Positions 12,910 to 24,459 of a DNA stretch of 64,000 nt are shown one piece after another. The DNA is from Desarmillaria ectypa. Its lineage: Eukaryota > Basidiomycota > Agaricomycetes > Agaricales > Physalacriaceae. The translations under genes were made by a program, and so were the position numbers. Positions within the stretch are counted from its first letter, which is position 1. Every line of letters starts with the position of its first letter. Location of the stretch: the NCBI GenBank assembly GCA_030407005.1, contig JAUDYN010000001.1, forward strand, positions 2,480,001-2,544,000, written 5' to 3'. The notes beneath the pieces are model-generated. The model did not search any database and was not told where the DNA came from. It was given only the letters and a program-made list of their open reading frames with translations.

Positions 12910-13813
12910 AGACCGGCGCCAAAATTGATAGAGATATTGAGTTGGGTAAAAGTTTCTTAAAAAGATGATGGAAATTGTGGTTATTGGGATGAGATGGGCT
13001 GATACTGATACTGCAAGTTGAAAATGGGGTAAGCTGGAATGAGCAGGGATTTAGACGTTAATAGTGTAGACATTAGGTGGGAAAGCAATCAAGGTATGGT
13101 CAGAAACAGAGTCGGAGGCAAGAGTTGGAATTGAGGCAAGGATTTGTTGGTTCGGGGTGCAATAACGGACTACGTCGGTGGTGAACATCGTGACAATATA
13201 GTCAGAGGCGGATGCCCAAGTCTGAGAGACTAGGACGATCCGATGACAAAGTCTTTTCGAAAAACGATAAGACTTTGTGCTAGAGTCGTAGGGAAAGCCT
13301 GGTAAATTTGGGACGGTAGAGCACTGAGAATCTGAGAAACAGCGGTAGCAACGATGGCGAAGAGTCGGTCGGTCTGGTAGCGCCCCTTTCCTTTTTCCAC
13401 GCCATCTGACTCAAGGCATCGCCACCAACATAGTCACATGACGTTTATTGACTCGAGATTGGTTTGCGACTCGGATCATCGGATTGGCCAAAACAAAACA
13501 ATGCTCAACCCATGAGGCAAACACTTGGCATTCTCTCCATTTCTGACTGCGTATTTGCGATGAACGGCGCCGAAGCATTCGTGGGACTAAGCGAGTTTGC
13601 TTATTTACCCGCAGTACGCACAGGATTCATTTACAGTCATAATTTACTACCAGTCATCATCGGTTAGAATTCCCGACGGACCGCACGTTGACGACGAATA
13701 ATGATGAGTCTCATTTGTATCCAAGCGGAGGAATTCTCGCACTGTGGGTTTGCGAATAGTGCAAAGGAAGGGTGGCTGTTAGGTTATACCCATCAGCAAT
13801 ATATCAGTACAAA
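12910..13813. other. Intergenic, upstream of cyclin gene
   Basis: About 0.9 kb holds the cyclin promoter and 5' leader on the minus strand, and the 3' flank of the small gene that stops at 13814. The stretch 13464-13667 is open on the plus strand but shows no recognisable protein or splice pattern. Confidence 0.4.
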
Positions 13814-14413
13814 TCATTCGTTGAAAAAGTCCAGCGCAGTATCTTTAGTTTGAATAGCACGCCAAGTAATGGCCTGGCCATCGGCGTTCTTGTTTCCTTC
13901 ATCAGTAAAGAGGGAATGGAACATGACGTCGTCCGTAGAACCACCAGGGGGATCATGAATGCTACGCCCTGTCAAGTAAAGACTCGACAAGAAACAGCAG
14001 GTCGACGTACCGTACATGAATGTAACCCTCTCCTTCATCATCGTTGATGGCTGGGAGGCGAATCTTTCCAAGGATGATAGTGCCATAGGAGGTGGATGCA
14101 CTGCGAACGAGTACAAGATCCTCCTGTGGAAAGGTAAGACAAGACTTGGGAACTACAAGGCAAGCAAACCTTCAAGTTAAGGGCCACCAAGTCATCATCA
14201 CTGACTCCGTTTGCCCTGGACCACATCTTGGGCTCATGCTTGTCCCAGTCTTTGCGAGATTTGAGAATCTCAAACTTGATACGACCAAGGACCTTGCTAA
14301 ATGCGAGCAAAGCGTTGGTATGGGGCGGGTGAGGATCGTTGAATACTAGTTCTTCGGCAGATGCTGGACAGGGTTAGCTAAGCTGCGATATGTAGGGAGA
14401 CAGGCATACCCAT
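13814..14413 (-). CDS. Conserved-looking small protein, unknown function
   Basis: Four exons give about 152 residues. The first coding exon is only ATGG (14410-14413); a 46-base intron (14364-14409) then joins it to CATCTGCC, giving MASAEELVFNDPHPPH. The protein goes on with LLAFSKVLGRIKFEILKSRK, WSRANGVSDDDLVALNLK, EDLVLVRSASTSYGTIILG and KIRLPAINDDEGEGYIHVR. After the last intron (acceptor CGTAG) it ends IHDPPGGSTDDVMFHSLFTD ... DFFNE. It is acidic, has no signal peptide or membrane segment, and is not a family I can name. Clean in-frame splicing and lack of internal stops support a real gene. Confidence 0.65.
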
Positions 14414-14996
14414 GATGACAGTTAAAGAGTGATCGGAGAAGCAAATCAAAGTTGGACTACAGTATAGATATTCCTCTCAGCAGAATAGCACTAAAAGGTT
14501 GCTGCATCATAGAGACAGGGCATACTGAAGTAGAAATAATTGTCATATTATTCATCCGTCTTTCATGCAAGTCTCTACTACGTATACAGGAACGTTATCC
14601 TAGGCAATGGCTCCCATCACATGATCAAAGTAGTGCCGCGCGCTCGGCATATCCCTGCGACACGGCATCATCGGCAACACCCTCAAGTCCGGTATGCCCG
14701 TGTCAAGGAACCCGGGGCTCGTTCTTGCTCATGCACTCACCTTGTGAAATATATATACACGTTCCCATCTCCTCAATATATTTCTACATTCGAATCTCGT
14801 ACTGGATAGTAAAGCGACAGACACAACCTAAGCCACTCGTTTAATCCTCTCGATAATGTGAATTCGATTCCATGTGTATCCAAAAATAGACCATCGTCAT
14901 TTGACGCCCGGTAATACACTATCCGTATGCTCGTCCTGAGGTCTCCCATGTGGAGAACCCAATAAATATGCTTCTATCTGACTTTGACCGTACCCA
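14414..14996. other. Divergent intergenic region
   Basis: This sits between the unknown small gene (minus) and the aspartic protease gene (plus). It contains an AT-rich TATA-like stretch near 14748-14757, about 240 bases before the protease ATG. No gene is seen. Confidence 0.4.
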
Positions 14997-16434
14997 ATGT
15001 TATCCATCTTCCTGTCCCTCCTTCTCTGTGGTGCTGCCTCATCTCGTACCATCAACCTTACCAGTCGAGCCTTGAACCCATCTAATGTTCCTCTCGACGA
15101 TTTCTTCAAAGGCACAGACTTACAGCAAGTTAACTCTTTTGTACCTAAACCCCCCCCCTCTCTCTGACTTTTGATCAGATGGTTTGGGAACATCTCAGGT
15201 AGTGAACGCCACCTCCCACGTTTCCTTTGACTGAATCTGTCAAGTCGGGACGCCTCCACAGGAAATAACCGTAAGCATCTGTAAAAATAGACTCGTCGTC
15301 ACCTTGCAACCGTCTCTCAGGTCGTATTTGATACTGGCAGCCAAACACTAGAATTCGCTAGTACGTGTTCTTCCAATGTGAGCTCCCACCTAGTACGAGT
15401 GTAACAGGTACCCTCTGTGGGAGCTGCAACCAAGTCAAGTTCAATCCTACCCAGAGCTCCACCTTTGTTGATGGTAGAAGGACAAGCAGCATTACCTTTT
15501 CCACAGGCGTCGGTGTCGACCCCGTCGTGGGTGCCAACTACAGACTCACCCTCCGAAGCGCGACGGACACAGTGTCGATTGCGGGATTCAAGGTCCCTAA
15601 TGTCGGTCTGTTCCTCATCACAGACCAGACCCCTGCGTTTTCCATTGATCCGTTCAGTGGGATCCAAGGCATGGGTGCACAGGCTACAGGTCTCTTTGCC
15701 GGTTTGGTAGCTCAAGGACTTCCGTGTTTGTCTACAGTTTCTCTCACGACGCTTCCCTAACTTTTCAACAGCACTGTTCAGCTTGTACTTGACCCCACTT
15801 TCAGTCGGGAACGCGGAACTAACTCTGGGTGGAATCGACGAAACGAAATTCAAAGGTGGATTATATACTCTTCCATTGGATTATGCTCAATTCTCTTTAG
15901 GTGATCTCGTCTTTGCGTCGCTCCCTGCGGCCCGAACCGGTGTCTGGCGGCTGCCGTCGCCGGGAATCTCTGTCAATGGAAAAACGACATCGCTGCTGCG
16001 CACGACGCGAAGCATCATCTTTGATAGTGGGACTAGCAACGTTCTCTTCTCTACTGACACAACAGAGGTATGCACCGAGATCATACCAAGAATGTGGCAC
16101 CTACTCACTTGATTAGGCCATCTACGCGCTCATTTCTCCCGACATTGTTCCTCACGCCTCCGAGCCCGGCACCTACGGCATCGCATGCGACCGGATCCCT
16201 TCCCTCGCTGCCGCCATCTCCATCGCGTTCACTGCGCAAGGCGGGAAAGTATTCGACCTCACGATTCCATCTTCCGAGCTCAGCGTCGGTCCCTTTGCCG
16301 ATGACCCGACCGTGTGCCAGACCCTCATAAACGCCTTTGACGGTCTGGAGCTCGTGGGTGGGAGTCTGCTCAAGCACTATTATAGTGTCTGGGACGTCGG
16401 TGGCCAAAGAATGGGCTTTGCAGAGGTTGTTTAA
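14997..16434 (+). CDS. Secreted pepsin-type (A1) aspartic protease
   Basis: The ATG at 14997 opens a signal peptide (MLSIFLSLLLCGAASSRTIN). WFGNISVGTPPQEIT precedes the first active-site motif VVFDTGSQTLEF at about 15320. A Cys pair follows (GTLCGSCNQVKFNPTQSSTF). The middle includes FKVPNVGLFL, GIQGMGAQATG and LTLGGIDETKFKGGLYTLPL. The second active-site motif is IIFDSGTSNVLF at about 16015. The end reads LLKHYYSVWDVGGQRMGFAE, the usual A1 C-terminus, and stops at 16434. Both catalytic Asp residues are present. The propeptide is short (about 25-30 residues after the signal). The protein is probably exported or vacuolar; no GPI-type hydrophobic tail is seen. Confidence 0.9.
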
Positions 16435-16573
16435 TTATTTAAATGTTCATTCTAGCAAAACAGTGTTTATGGACAGCGGTGTGATAATATATAATATATA
16501 TACAATTGTCATTGGTATCGATGGTGTTGGCCTACCATGTGTCTTTCGTGCGCTGAATGATACTACGACATTG

Positions 16574-17537
16574 TCAATATCCAAAAAAAACAAAGCAAGC
16601 AAAGCATACACGCACATACGATTCAACTGGAGGCATCAGACTAGTGGGCGTACTCCACTGAGGAACAGGCATCTGACGGTTGTGACTATGACTGGCAGCC
16701 GGGCGGTACTGCATCGACCCATACGCATCTTGTTGCTGTTCGTACCGGGTGTAACAACTCATATCCTGTGTCATCCCCATCTCCGGGGCGTACCCAGACC
16801 TTACGCTAAGCACAAACTCAGTACCAAGGTAAGTGAAGCGAAATAAAACTTACCATTGCCGACGTACGTGTTCTGATTCTGGGGACATCACCGGGGGTAG
16901 CTGCAAGTATGGATCACTAAGAGAGATATCATTAGCATCGATTCAGAGTAGACCGCGGAGGTAAACGAACTTGTGGCGTCGTGAGGCGAGGGGGGGTAAA
17001 CCGACGTCTATCACCGTGCGCCGCGGAGGAGTCGCGTCTCGAGTCGGCGGTGTTGTAGAATCTTCGGATACTGAAGAACTCGCTGTTGATGGTCTCCCTT
17101 CAAACGAGTCCTTCCTCCCCGGCTGTTTCTTCCGTGGAGGCACGCCGTCAGGCCATGTGCACTAGACAAACAAGAAAAGACATAAATAATTAATGATAAA
17201 GAATCCAAGATGAGAGAACGTACATCCCGTTGCCCATGTGTACAGCGCATGCAGTTTGGTTTCGTCTCGTCACACTGAATGGATGAGATTTGGAAGCTTG
17301 ACTTGGCCGTAGTACGCACCTTGATCTTTTTCACGCGACATGTCATACAGCCCGTCTTGCTACGGGTATATTTCGGCCGTTTGCGCTGGGCCTGGGCATC
17401 TGTGAGTGGTGGCGAGTGTGGCGGGTAGTACTGTTGCTGAGGAGGTGGTGGAAGGTAATTCTGTGCTGAGCTAGAAGAGTATATGTTATGTCAAAAGTCG
17501 GAGAGATAAATGACGGAGAAAAGACATACAAAGACAT
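16574..17537 (-). CDS. Zn2Cys6 transcription factor
   Basis: The first coding exon is eight bases (ATGTCTTT). Its intron joins it to a Gln/Pro-rich leader (MSFSAQNYLPPPPQQQYYPP). The binuclear zinc cluster spans two introns: KTGCMTCRVKKIK, then CDETKPNCMRCTHGQRD, then CTWP. All six Cys are present with normal spacing. A basic linker follows (VPPRKKQPGRKDS), then a Ser/Thr-rich region, LPPVMSPES, and a tail rich in Gln, Tyr and His ending at 16574. The protein is short (about 210 residues) and lacks the large middle homology domain, so it resembles small agaricomycete zinc-cluster proteins. The last exon joins through an intron ending CTTAG. DNA target unknown. Confidence 0.82.
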
Positions 17538-17600
17538 AACAGCGTAAAGTGGGGTGCTAATAGTATGAGGCGCTGTGGACGACGCATCGTAGTCAAGTTT

Positions 17601-17609
17601 TTATATAAA
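17601..17609 (-). promoter_or_regulatory. Possible TATA box of the Zn2Cys6 gene
   Basis: On the minus strand the sequence reads CTTTATATAAAAA, about 65 bases before the start codon at 17537. Position and sequence fit a fungal TATA element. Confidence 0.45.
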
Positions 17610-18998
17610 GTATAAAACGAGCTGGGTCTGCCCTGGACTGTCACGCATAACCGGGGTGATCACCGAGATCTAAGGGTCGGCGCTCGTGTGACGGAGACAT
17701 GGTTAGAACGCGCCATACACCATGCAACCAATAATTTCTGATATGTCCTCCCTCCCCCTTCATGACGGAAAGAGTGAGGCATTTCGGCTTCTTTCTGTCA
17801 GGGCACTGCACAGTGCACCGTGCTTTGCTCGGAAAAGTCCCAACAGTAACATTATGGCTTCGAAGAAGGTCGATCAAGCCCAGTGATGCGCATTCTCCTC
17901 GTCGGTCTAACCCGATCAATTTCAAATTCCGTTTCATTCCGGTTATTCACACACATATTCTTACTGGCTGCCTTGTTATTGTATTTGTTAAAATAAAAAA
18001 AAAAGGTCTTGAGCAAGTACGAAACAGTCCAGCTACACCCAGGGTCGTATCTCCACACACCGCGGCATTCTACTCGGATAGATCCTCCGTGGAATGGTCA
18101 CACGCATCGGGTCATTAATGACATGATTTCTCGACCTATATATGTCGTAAATCCCTTTCGCATGCAAATCATGCACATTTTGACGTGTAAAGGTATACCC
18201 ATCGTACATAATAATTATCATCCAGAGTCAACCGTAAAACGCTCCAGACCAACAGCTCAAAACCGCGGCATGTCCACGGACCGAATCGCTCTACAAATCC
18301 ACCGAGGGGTTTCAGTCCGGATATCGTGTTTTTTTTTTATTACCCCGAGGACCACACTCGTATTCTCTGTCGCCGCCGTTAAAACGTAAAATCCATCAAC
18401 GTCGAGCACCCCACAGTACACACTCTTTCCAATCCGTTCTATCAACGCAGTAATCGCCGGACGAATGACTCAGGTCTGCGCAACGGAGCATAGATTTTAT
18501 CGGAGACTTGTTAGTGACCTGCCCGATCAGAAATTCAAAATATCCAATTGTTGTGCGATGTGGGTCCGGACAGACTCTGACCCAAATCCCGCTTCAGCTA
18601 TAAGCAAAATTTTCAAACCCAAAAAGCATACGGCGCCGCTCAGGTACAAAGAGCGCATCATCGTCATTTATTTCCCTAATTCCCTCGCCGCTCATAGGAT
18701 CCGCACTTTCCACCCAACCCTGTTTGCGGCCAATTGCGCTAGAATGGCTTCCTTACTATCGACGACTTACCAATCGACCCTTGATCTTACACGGAGAGGT
18801 TGCATGTTTCGCGTGGTAACACTGGCACCGAGGCTGTTCAAAGTCAACTAATTCTCTGAAAATTCTCTGAATTTGTGTAATAACATGATGCAACATAATA
18901 AAAAGTTCCTTTATGGCCGCATGGTGAAGAACGTTAACTCTTTCGGGGGTTGAGATGGACACGACTCTCCGGGTGCGAAATTCCGTCTCCGGTCAGTT

Positions 18999-19011
18999 GG
19001 GGGGGGGGGGG
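18999..19011 (+). repeat. Run of 13 G
   Basis: A homopolymer in non-coding DNA. It could be a length-variable site or a sequencing/assembly weak point. Confidence 0.85.
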
Positions 19012-19902
19012 TCCGTTTAGTACTAGCCTTCATCGAGAATCCGCCCACGCGTAACTTTTTCTTTTACAGTTCGTGCCGGCTTCGAGATCGTCGATCCTGA
19101 TAGGATCTGCTCGTTTAACGTTCGCGGAATACTAACGCGCTTCACTTGGTTCCCGGACTCTCTTGCGTCCTCCTAGACTTACGGCCACCCCTCTACCCTC
19201 CCCATGTGCTACAGTGGAGCACCAATGATGTCAGAACCCTTTTACAAGAAAAGATTTTTTCTCGAACGATATTCACGGACATTTTTTTTGGCTACGCTCA
19301 ATATCCGTCTTTCTAATCGCCGGCCTTGAATGCGTCATAAGGCCTCGTGGGCTTGGTTTGAGGGACCCCTTCTCCCCCAGTTCACTTTGAATTCCAAATA
19401 TTTTAGCTACGTCAATTTGAACAGGCTCAGGTCCCGAACCATTTTATTGATTCGGTTATATATTATTGATCAAAATTCGCCGGAAGACCAAGTCGTATGG
19501 ATCCAGCCACTCAAAACGCTCTTTGGCTGTGCAGAAATTTAAAACTAGAAACTTTTGCAGTATATGCTATGTAATGACACAGGAACAGAGATATTGGAAA
19601 CAATTGCGTGGCTAGGTAGGGTGTTTGTATCTACGGATGGGCAGTGCATCAGCAAGTAAAAGGCAACTGAAAACGACGAGTTGACGTGTAAATGTACAGT
19701 TACATAGAACCCTTGTGGCCATACAACATGACCTGAGAAAGAAAAAAAAGATTATAGGCGACGAGATGCAGGATGAGATGATCGACGTTTGACTACGAGA
19801 AAAACCAAAGAGTTCGAAAGCAGATATCCAAAAGGAATACACTTGAAAGACAGCTCATCAGAAAGCCCAAGAAAAAGGACTTGATTAACTTACAGTCCGA
19901 TA

Positions 19903-21622
19903 TTACGTTGACGATATGTTGGAAGAAGAATCTAAACCTCCAGGTGACCCCCCGGAAGAATCCGTCCGTTGGCTAGAAGACGGCCGCGAATTCGTCCTTT
20001 TTTGAACGGTGAGTTTGTCGCTCATCATCATATTAGTGAAAGAACTAAACTGATCTCGGGACCGCCGGCTCGACTTCGGCCATCCCCAAACTTGTCGGAT
20101 CCATCGCGCCATGTGCACTTCTTGCTTCATGACACCGACGATCCAACGATGTTCCAACATATCTTGAGGTTTTGGTCTTGCCATCGCGTCAACCGTCAAC
20201 CTTGGATCATATGCACATCACTTGGGATCATAACAAAACATGATATTTGGTGTACGTACGTTTCCTTGATGAAATCTTTCATGTCATCACTCCACTGTAA
20301 ACCGCCACCGTCTTCCAAACGAGGAGGCTAAGAATATATATGAGAATGTAATCTCGAGAGCACGCAAATGACTCACTTCGCCTGTGGTGATATACATCAT
20401 CAGTTCAATAGGTGGTAGGTCGTTAGGGAAAGGGAATCGATTTTGAACCAGCTCTAATAACGAGATGCCCGTCGACCAAACATCGGATCGTATGGTGTAT
20501 TCATGGCCACAAATTCGTTCGGGCTAAGAAATCAGTGATCAACGAGATGAGCGTGATAACTATAGCAACCACCTACTGCCATGTACATACTCGTACCAGT
20601 AAACGTACCAGCCATTGAATCTATCAACTCTCCGGAGACACCGAAATCGCAGAGTTTGACGACCCCTTCTCGGGAGAGAAGAATATTCGACGGCTTGATG
20701 TCTCTGTGAATTGTCTTCTTCCTGTGCAAGTAGGCAAGTCCTTGCAAAACCTAAGTGATTTCTATTACTGAGATTCAATACGTGAGCCTTGAATACGTAC
20801 CCCTTCGGCGATACGCCCAGCTATTTTTTCCCCCACGACAGCGTCTCTTTCTTTGATCCGTTTGCTAATGGCTTCGAGACTGCCACCCTCGCCGTATTCC
20901 ATGAGTATCTTGACCTCGCTGGAAGACGGAGACATATATGCTCCATGGAAAAGAATGATGTTGATGTGTTCTGTGGATGATATGATGGATAGTTCGCGTA
21001 ATAATTGCTTCATGGGTGCCCCTCTGGTGGTTATGGTCTTACGAGCCATAATCTTACCGGTTCTTTTGTCTCTAACTTTATGGACAGCGCCCCCAGCGCC
21101 CTCGCCAAGTGAAGCGATCTGCTCAAGAACATCATCAGACCAAAGCAGAGATGATGATTTTTGTGCAGGAATAGCATCATCCTCAGGCTGGAAATCAGAT
21201 ACTGAAGAAGAGGCTGTTCTGATCTTAAGATCAGTTAATAATGTGCGAACTTCGTCAATGGGCTCGGAGGGTTTCTGCGTAAGAGCGGGTCTAGTGGTGT
21301 CGGAAGAAGCGGGGCGAATAGTCATATCATCGGGGCCATTAAGCGCCTTTGTGTTGATACTAAGACGGGGGCCGCCGTAGTAATCGTAAACAGGTGAATC
21401 GCCAGAGGTACTATTGTCCGAGCCATTCGAGGCGGGGATGGACACACGAATAACAGGTTTTGGGGAGGATGGCTTGGGGATAACCAAACGAGGTGGTGAA
21501 AGGGAATCGGATATTCTAGACTTTCGAATATTGAGAGGCGCTGTTTCTGGGAGATTTACGGGTGGCGCTGGAGACGCAGAACGAAAGCTGCGTGGCCCCA
21601 TTGGGCGAGAATGAGTCTGCAT
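19903..21622 (-). CDS. MAP kinase kinase, Mkk1/2 (cell-wall integrity) type
   Basis: This dual-specificity kinase would act between a Bck1-like MAPKKK and an Slt2-like MAPK. The ATG at 21622 opens a Ser/Pro-rich N-terminus of about 160 residues. The kinase domain starts near [15 protein letters not shown] (Gly loop). It has ARKTITT (ATP-binding Lys), [38 protein letters not shown] and [14 protein letters not shown]. The activation loop [11 protein letters not shown] is that of yeast Mkk1/Mkk2, rather than Ste7 (ADTFVGTS) or Pbs2. After the kinase core comes [20 protein letters not shown] and a Ser/Thr-rich tail ([16 protein letters not shown]) ending at 19903. Catalytic Lys, HRD and DFG are intact. 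The Mkk1/2 assignment rests on recalled family motifs. Confidence 0.88.
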
Positions 21623-21845
21623 GATGGTCGTAAGGAAAGCGAGGCAATATGGAAGGTTCCCTAGTCGTGCCCAGATCGATGATGCCGGTGAAATAATACC
21701 AGTACAGCCGCCGTTATAACGGTATCAGTCTGTATGAGACGGACAATGGGACAACGCTTGGAATTGGATACGCGCCCAGACCCATGTCAGATCTGTGTGT
21801 GCCTGTTTGCTTTGCACGCCGTCGCCTTTCTGCTTCGTCTCCATC

Positions 21846-22419
21846 ATGTCACTGTCTGTTGCCCTAGATCATCCTGGGTTCGTACTGACCTTTTTACCAA
21901 TAGAACCCATTAATACTGTCTTACAGCGTTCATCCCCAAACATTGATTGGAAAAGCTTTAATTCGGGCTCGACGTTCACCTGTACATCCAAGTCTTACTC
22001 TTGATTTTCGTGATAACACCGCCTTCCAAATCCTCGTCGATGGGTATGACCCTGCTCACCCTGGCGTACCCAAAGAACTCGACTTTGACCCTCTATTTGA
22101 CAACATCCTTGCTAAAGGTGAAGCTTTGGACCTGACTGTCGTCGATTGCGCCTTTGTCACTTTGTCTGACAAGGCTTTCGAGCGGAAGCACAATCCCGAC
22201 GTTGATCGGCCCGTGGATGATCTAAGATGGGATCAAAAACATCTCGGACTGGCTTTTAAATTCTCTGAGGAGAAACCGCAGTGGCATTGTGTTTGGGCAA
22301 TGCTTGAGGACCACGATGAAGAACAGGGGACATGTATATTCCGTAGCTATGGGGATGTTTATCTTCAACCTCTGCACCGTTTCCCGCGAAAGCCCAGGAA
22401 AAGACTAAGCCTGGCGTAA
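21846..22419 (+). CDS. Hypothetical protein, function unknown
   Basis: Two exons with a 49-base intron (21878-21926) give about 174 residues. The start at 21846 reads MSLSVALDHPGVHPQTLIGK. Visible segments include ALIRARRSPVHPSLTLDFRD, NTAFQILVDGYDPAHPGVPK, VVDCAFVTLSDKAFERKH, and a basic end HRFPRKPRKRLSLA. No signal peptide, membrane segment or known motif is seen. The spliced frame is clean and the coding bias looks real. Head-to-head with the MAP kinase kinase gene over 223 bases. Confidence 0.65.
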
Positions 22420-23571
22420 CTCTTCCCAGGTGACAGGACCTGATACAGTATCGGTCTGTAAGTTTTGATTCACTCTGTATAATTCTAGTCAACGTAACCG
22501 TTTGATAGATGCATCTTCCCTATCCCCTTACAGACCTATATTTGCATACCCACTCGCTGTAATTCTTGCATTAAATCTCGTGTTGTAACCTGTCATACCT
22601 ACCAGCTACCACTGTATTGTTTGCACCTATCCTTTGCTCTGTCATATCACTATATGTATCTATGCATCCATCTCGGTATTTTCGGTGTCAAGCTGGCCAC
22701 CAACGAGTATCTATGTCTGATTCTGGTTGTTTGGTAACTTTGCGCTGGAACCAAATATCGCCGCAAGGTCTTGGGTGGTGACCACGCCTAATTATTTTCT
22801 CCTTGATGCTGCAGTCGGGTACGGCGGTCCAGTCATCCGCAAAGGATGTATTTGGTGATCGATGCATATACATGTGTATTGAAGGTTAGAGACATGATAT
22901 CAATCAAACATCCAATACAGTATGCAGACCATACACGATGTCGCTGACGATCCGGTGGGGCTGATAAGACACTGCCCGCTCGCTATCAAAAGATACCAGG
23001 TCTTTTAAGATAATTTTGAAACACCTTTCACCTAATGGACGTATCTCTTTGCGACCATGTATCATACAAGGCACACAGATGATGATGGGGCCTAATGATG
23101 GACTGAAAATGCGAAAATCTCGGAAGGTAACCAGGAAGCTTGATCACACAAGATGTGACCTTTAAACCTGGGTTATATGGTTTCCGCGAAATGCCAATGA
23201 TACACCGATCTCCTGACATAACTACTAGGCTCTGGAGGGAATCGTGATCTTTCAAGAAGTAGTCTATAGCGCTCATTCAGATGCTGAAATAAACAATGGC
23301 TCCGAACTATTTCTCCCATCATGTCCCGCAGCCGGGTATTCAATAAAAACATCGAGTAAGCTTGTCTTCGTTTCCAAGGGCGGTGACATATGGTCTGTTC
23401 AGAGAAACAACATTGTGGCGTAGCTCGACGACGAATTCCCTTCCTCAAAGATCATGAACTTGGACCCCGGGCCGACGCCCAATTGAAGGTCCGACTCAGG
23501 GAGATCGGAGATGAAATTGATCGGAGCGGCAACAGCCGGTAGACTAACCTACTGTTTTACCTTCATAGTCC
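22420..23571. other. Intergenic, 1.15 kb
   Basis: It lies between the unknown gene and NAA50. Minus-strand open stretches at 22688-22873 and 23173-23448 have no convincing product, and the second lacks an ATG at its 5' end. An upstream non-coding exon of NAA50 may lie near 23400-23540. Nothing else is supported. Confidence 0.4.
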
Positions 23572-24246
23572 ATGTCCGGTGCAACACCAAATTCTCGTAT
23601 TTCATTCGCCTCATTGTCCACAAACAACTTGGGCACGGTTAGGAAGCTGAACTCTGTGCTGTTTCCAATCAAATACTCGGAGAAATTCTACAATGACATA
23701 TTGAATCCTGATTACGAGGAATTTTGTAAGCTTGGTTAGTTTTTTCTCTAGTCTGATTGGTCTGCGTTGCGCCCTGTATTGGAAACGTTAACTAAACCTT
23801 TTAGTGTACTATAATGACGTCCCAGGTCCGTTATCGTTTGGGCTACCTGTAAATGGTGGCGCTGAAGCTGACTCTATACAGTCGGCACGATCTGCTGTCG
23901 TTTGGAAACCAAAGGAGATCAGACACTCCTCTACCTCATGACGATGGGTATTCTTGCAGTGAGTTAATCCGGTGCCTCATCACGTATGCTGAGTTATTGA
24001 CGGAAACAGCCCTATCGTTCAAGAAAGTTGGGCTCTGAGAGTCTCGACCTGATCCTTCGTGCCGCATCATCTCATCAACAACCGAAAATCGATAAAATAT
24101 ATCTCCATGTCCAAATATCTAATGGCGACGCGAAGAAGTTCTACGAGCGACATGGTTTCCAGGAAGTCGGGATTCATAAAGACTATTACAAGAAAATTGC
24201 CCCTCACGATGCTTGGATTCTTGAAAAGACGGTTTTAGCTGCTTGA
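23572..24246 (+). CDS. NAA50: N-alpha-acetyltransferase NAA50 (GNAT family)
   Basis: This enzyme acetylates protein N-termini (mainly Met-started ones) and sits with the ribosome-bound NatA complex. The chosen ATG at 23572 gives MSGATPNSRISFASLS. Then come LGTVRKLNSVLFPIKYSEKF and YNDILNPDYEEFCKL, which match the NAA50 substrate-binding region. Next are VYYNDVPVGTICCRLE and LYLMTMGILAPYRSRKLGS, the acetyl-CoA loop with the R-x-x-x-G pattern. The C-terminal part reads KIYLHVQISNGDAKKFYERH and KDYYKKIAPHDAWILEK, nearly diagnostic for NAA50. Four exons; an earlier start exon cannot be excluded, because the sequence upstream of 23572 is also open for a while. Confidence 0.9.
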
Positions 24247-24459
24247 TACAAAGTCTTGGCTCTGAGATTCTAGAGTCTCGATATTTTGTATGTCAGATTG
24301 ATGGCTATTAGTACAGAAAACTGATACAGTATTGTTTTCAGGCCTCGAGTAGCTGAAATGCCGCTGGCTTCAACTAATAGGGGGCTTTATGTAGGAGGGA
24401 GAAGAACTGTCAATGAATTAGAGGAGCATTGGCTGGCATCCTTCCCACTATCTTCTAAT

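Larger units (their letters stand above)
17538..19902. other. Gene-poor stretch of 2.4 kb
   Basis: It holds the promoter of the Zn2Cys6 gene at its left end and the 3' flank of the MAP kinase kinase gene at its right end. An open stretch at 18465-18851 (128 codons) shows no recognisable motif or splice context. Homopolymer runs occur at 17995-18004 (A) and 18999-19011 (G). No tRNA-like B box or transposase motif was found. Confidence 0.4.

Noticed and set aside
14780..14890. Possible tRNA B-box (TTCGAATC-like and TTCGATTCC-like words)
   Set aside because: No matching A box, acceptor stem or cloverleaf could be built around them.
15317..15853. 178-codon minus-strand open frame
   Set aside because: It is the shadow of the aspartic protease coding sequence on the other strand.
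18465..18851. 128-codon open frame in the gene-poor region
   Set aside because: No motif, no splice context and no promoter signal; kept only as a note in the findings.
20853..21380. 175-codon plus-strand open frame
   Set aside because: It is antisense to the MAP kinase kinase N-terminal region and has no recognisable content.
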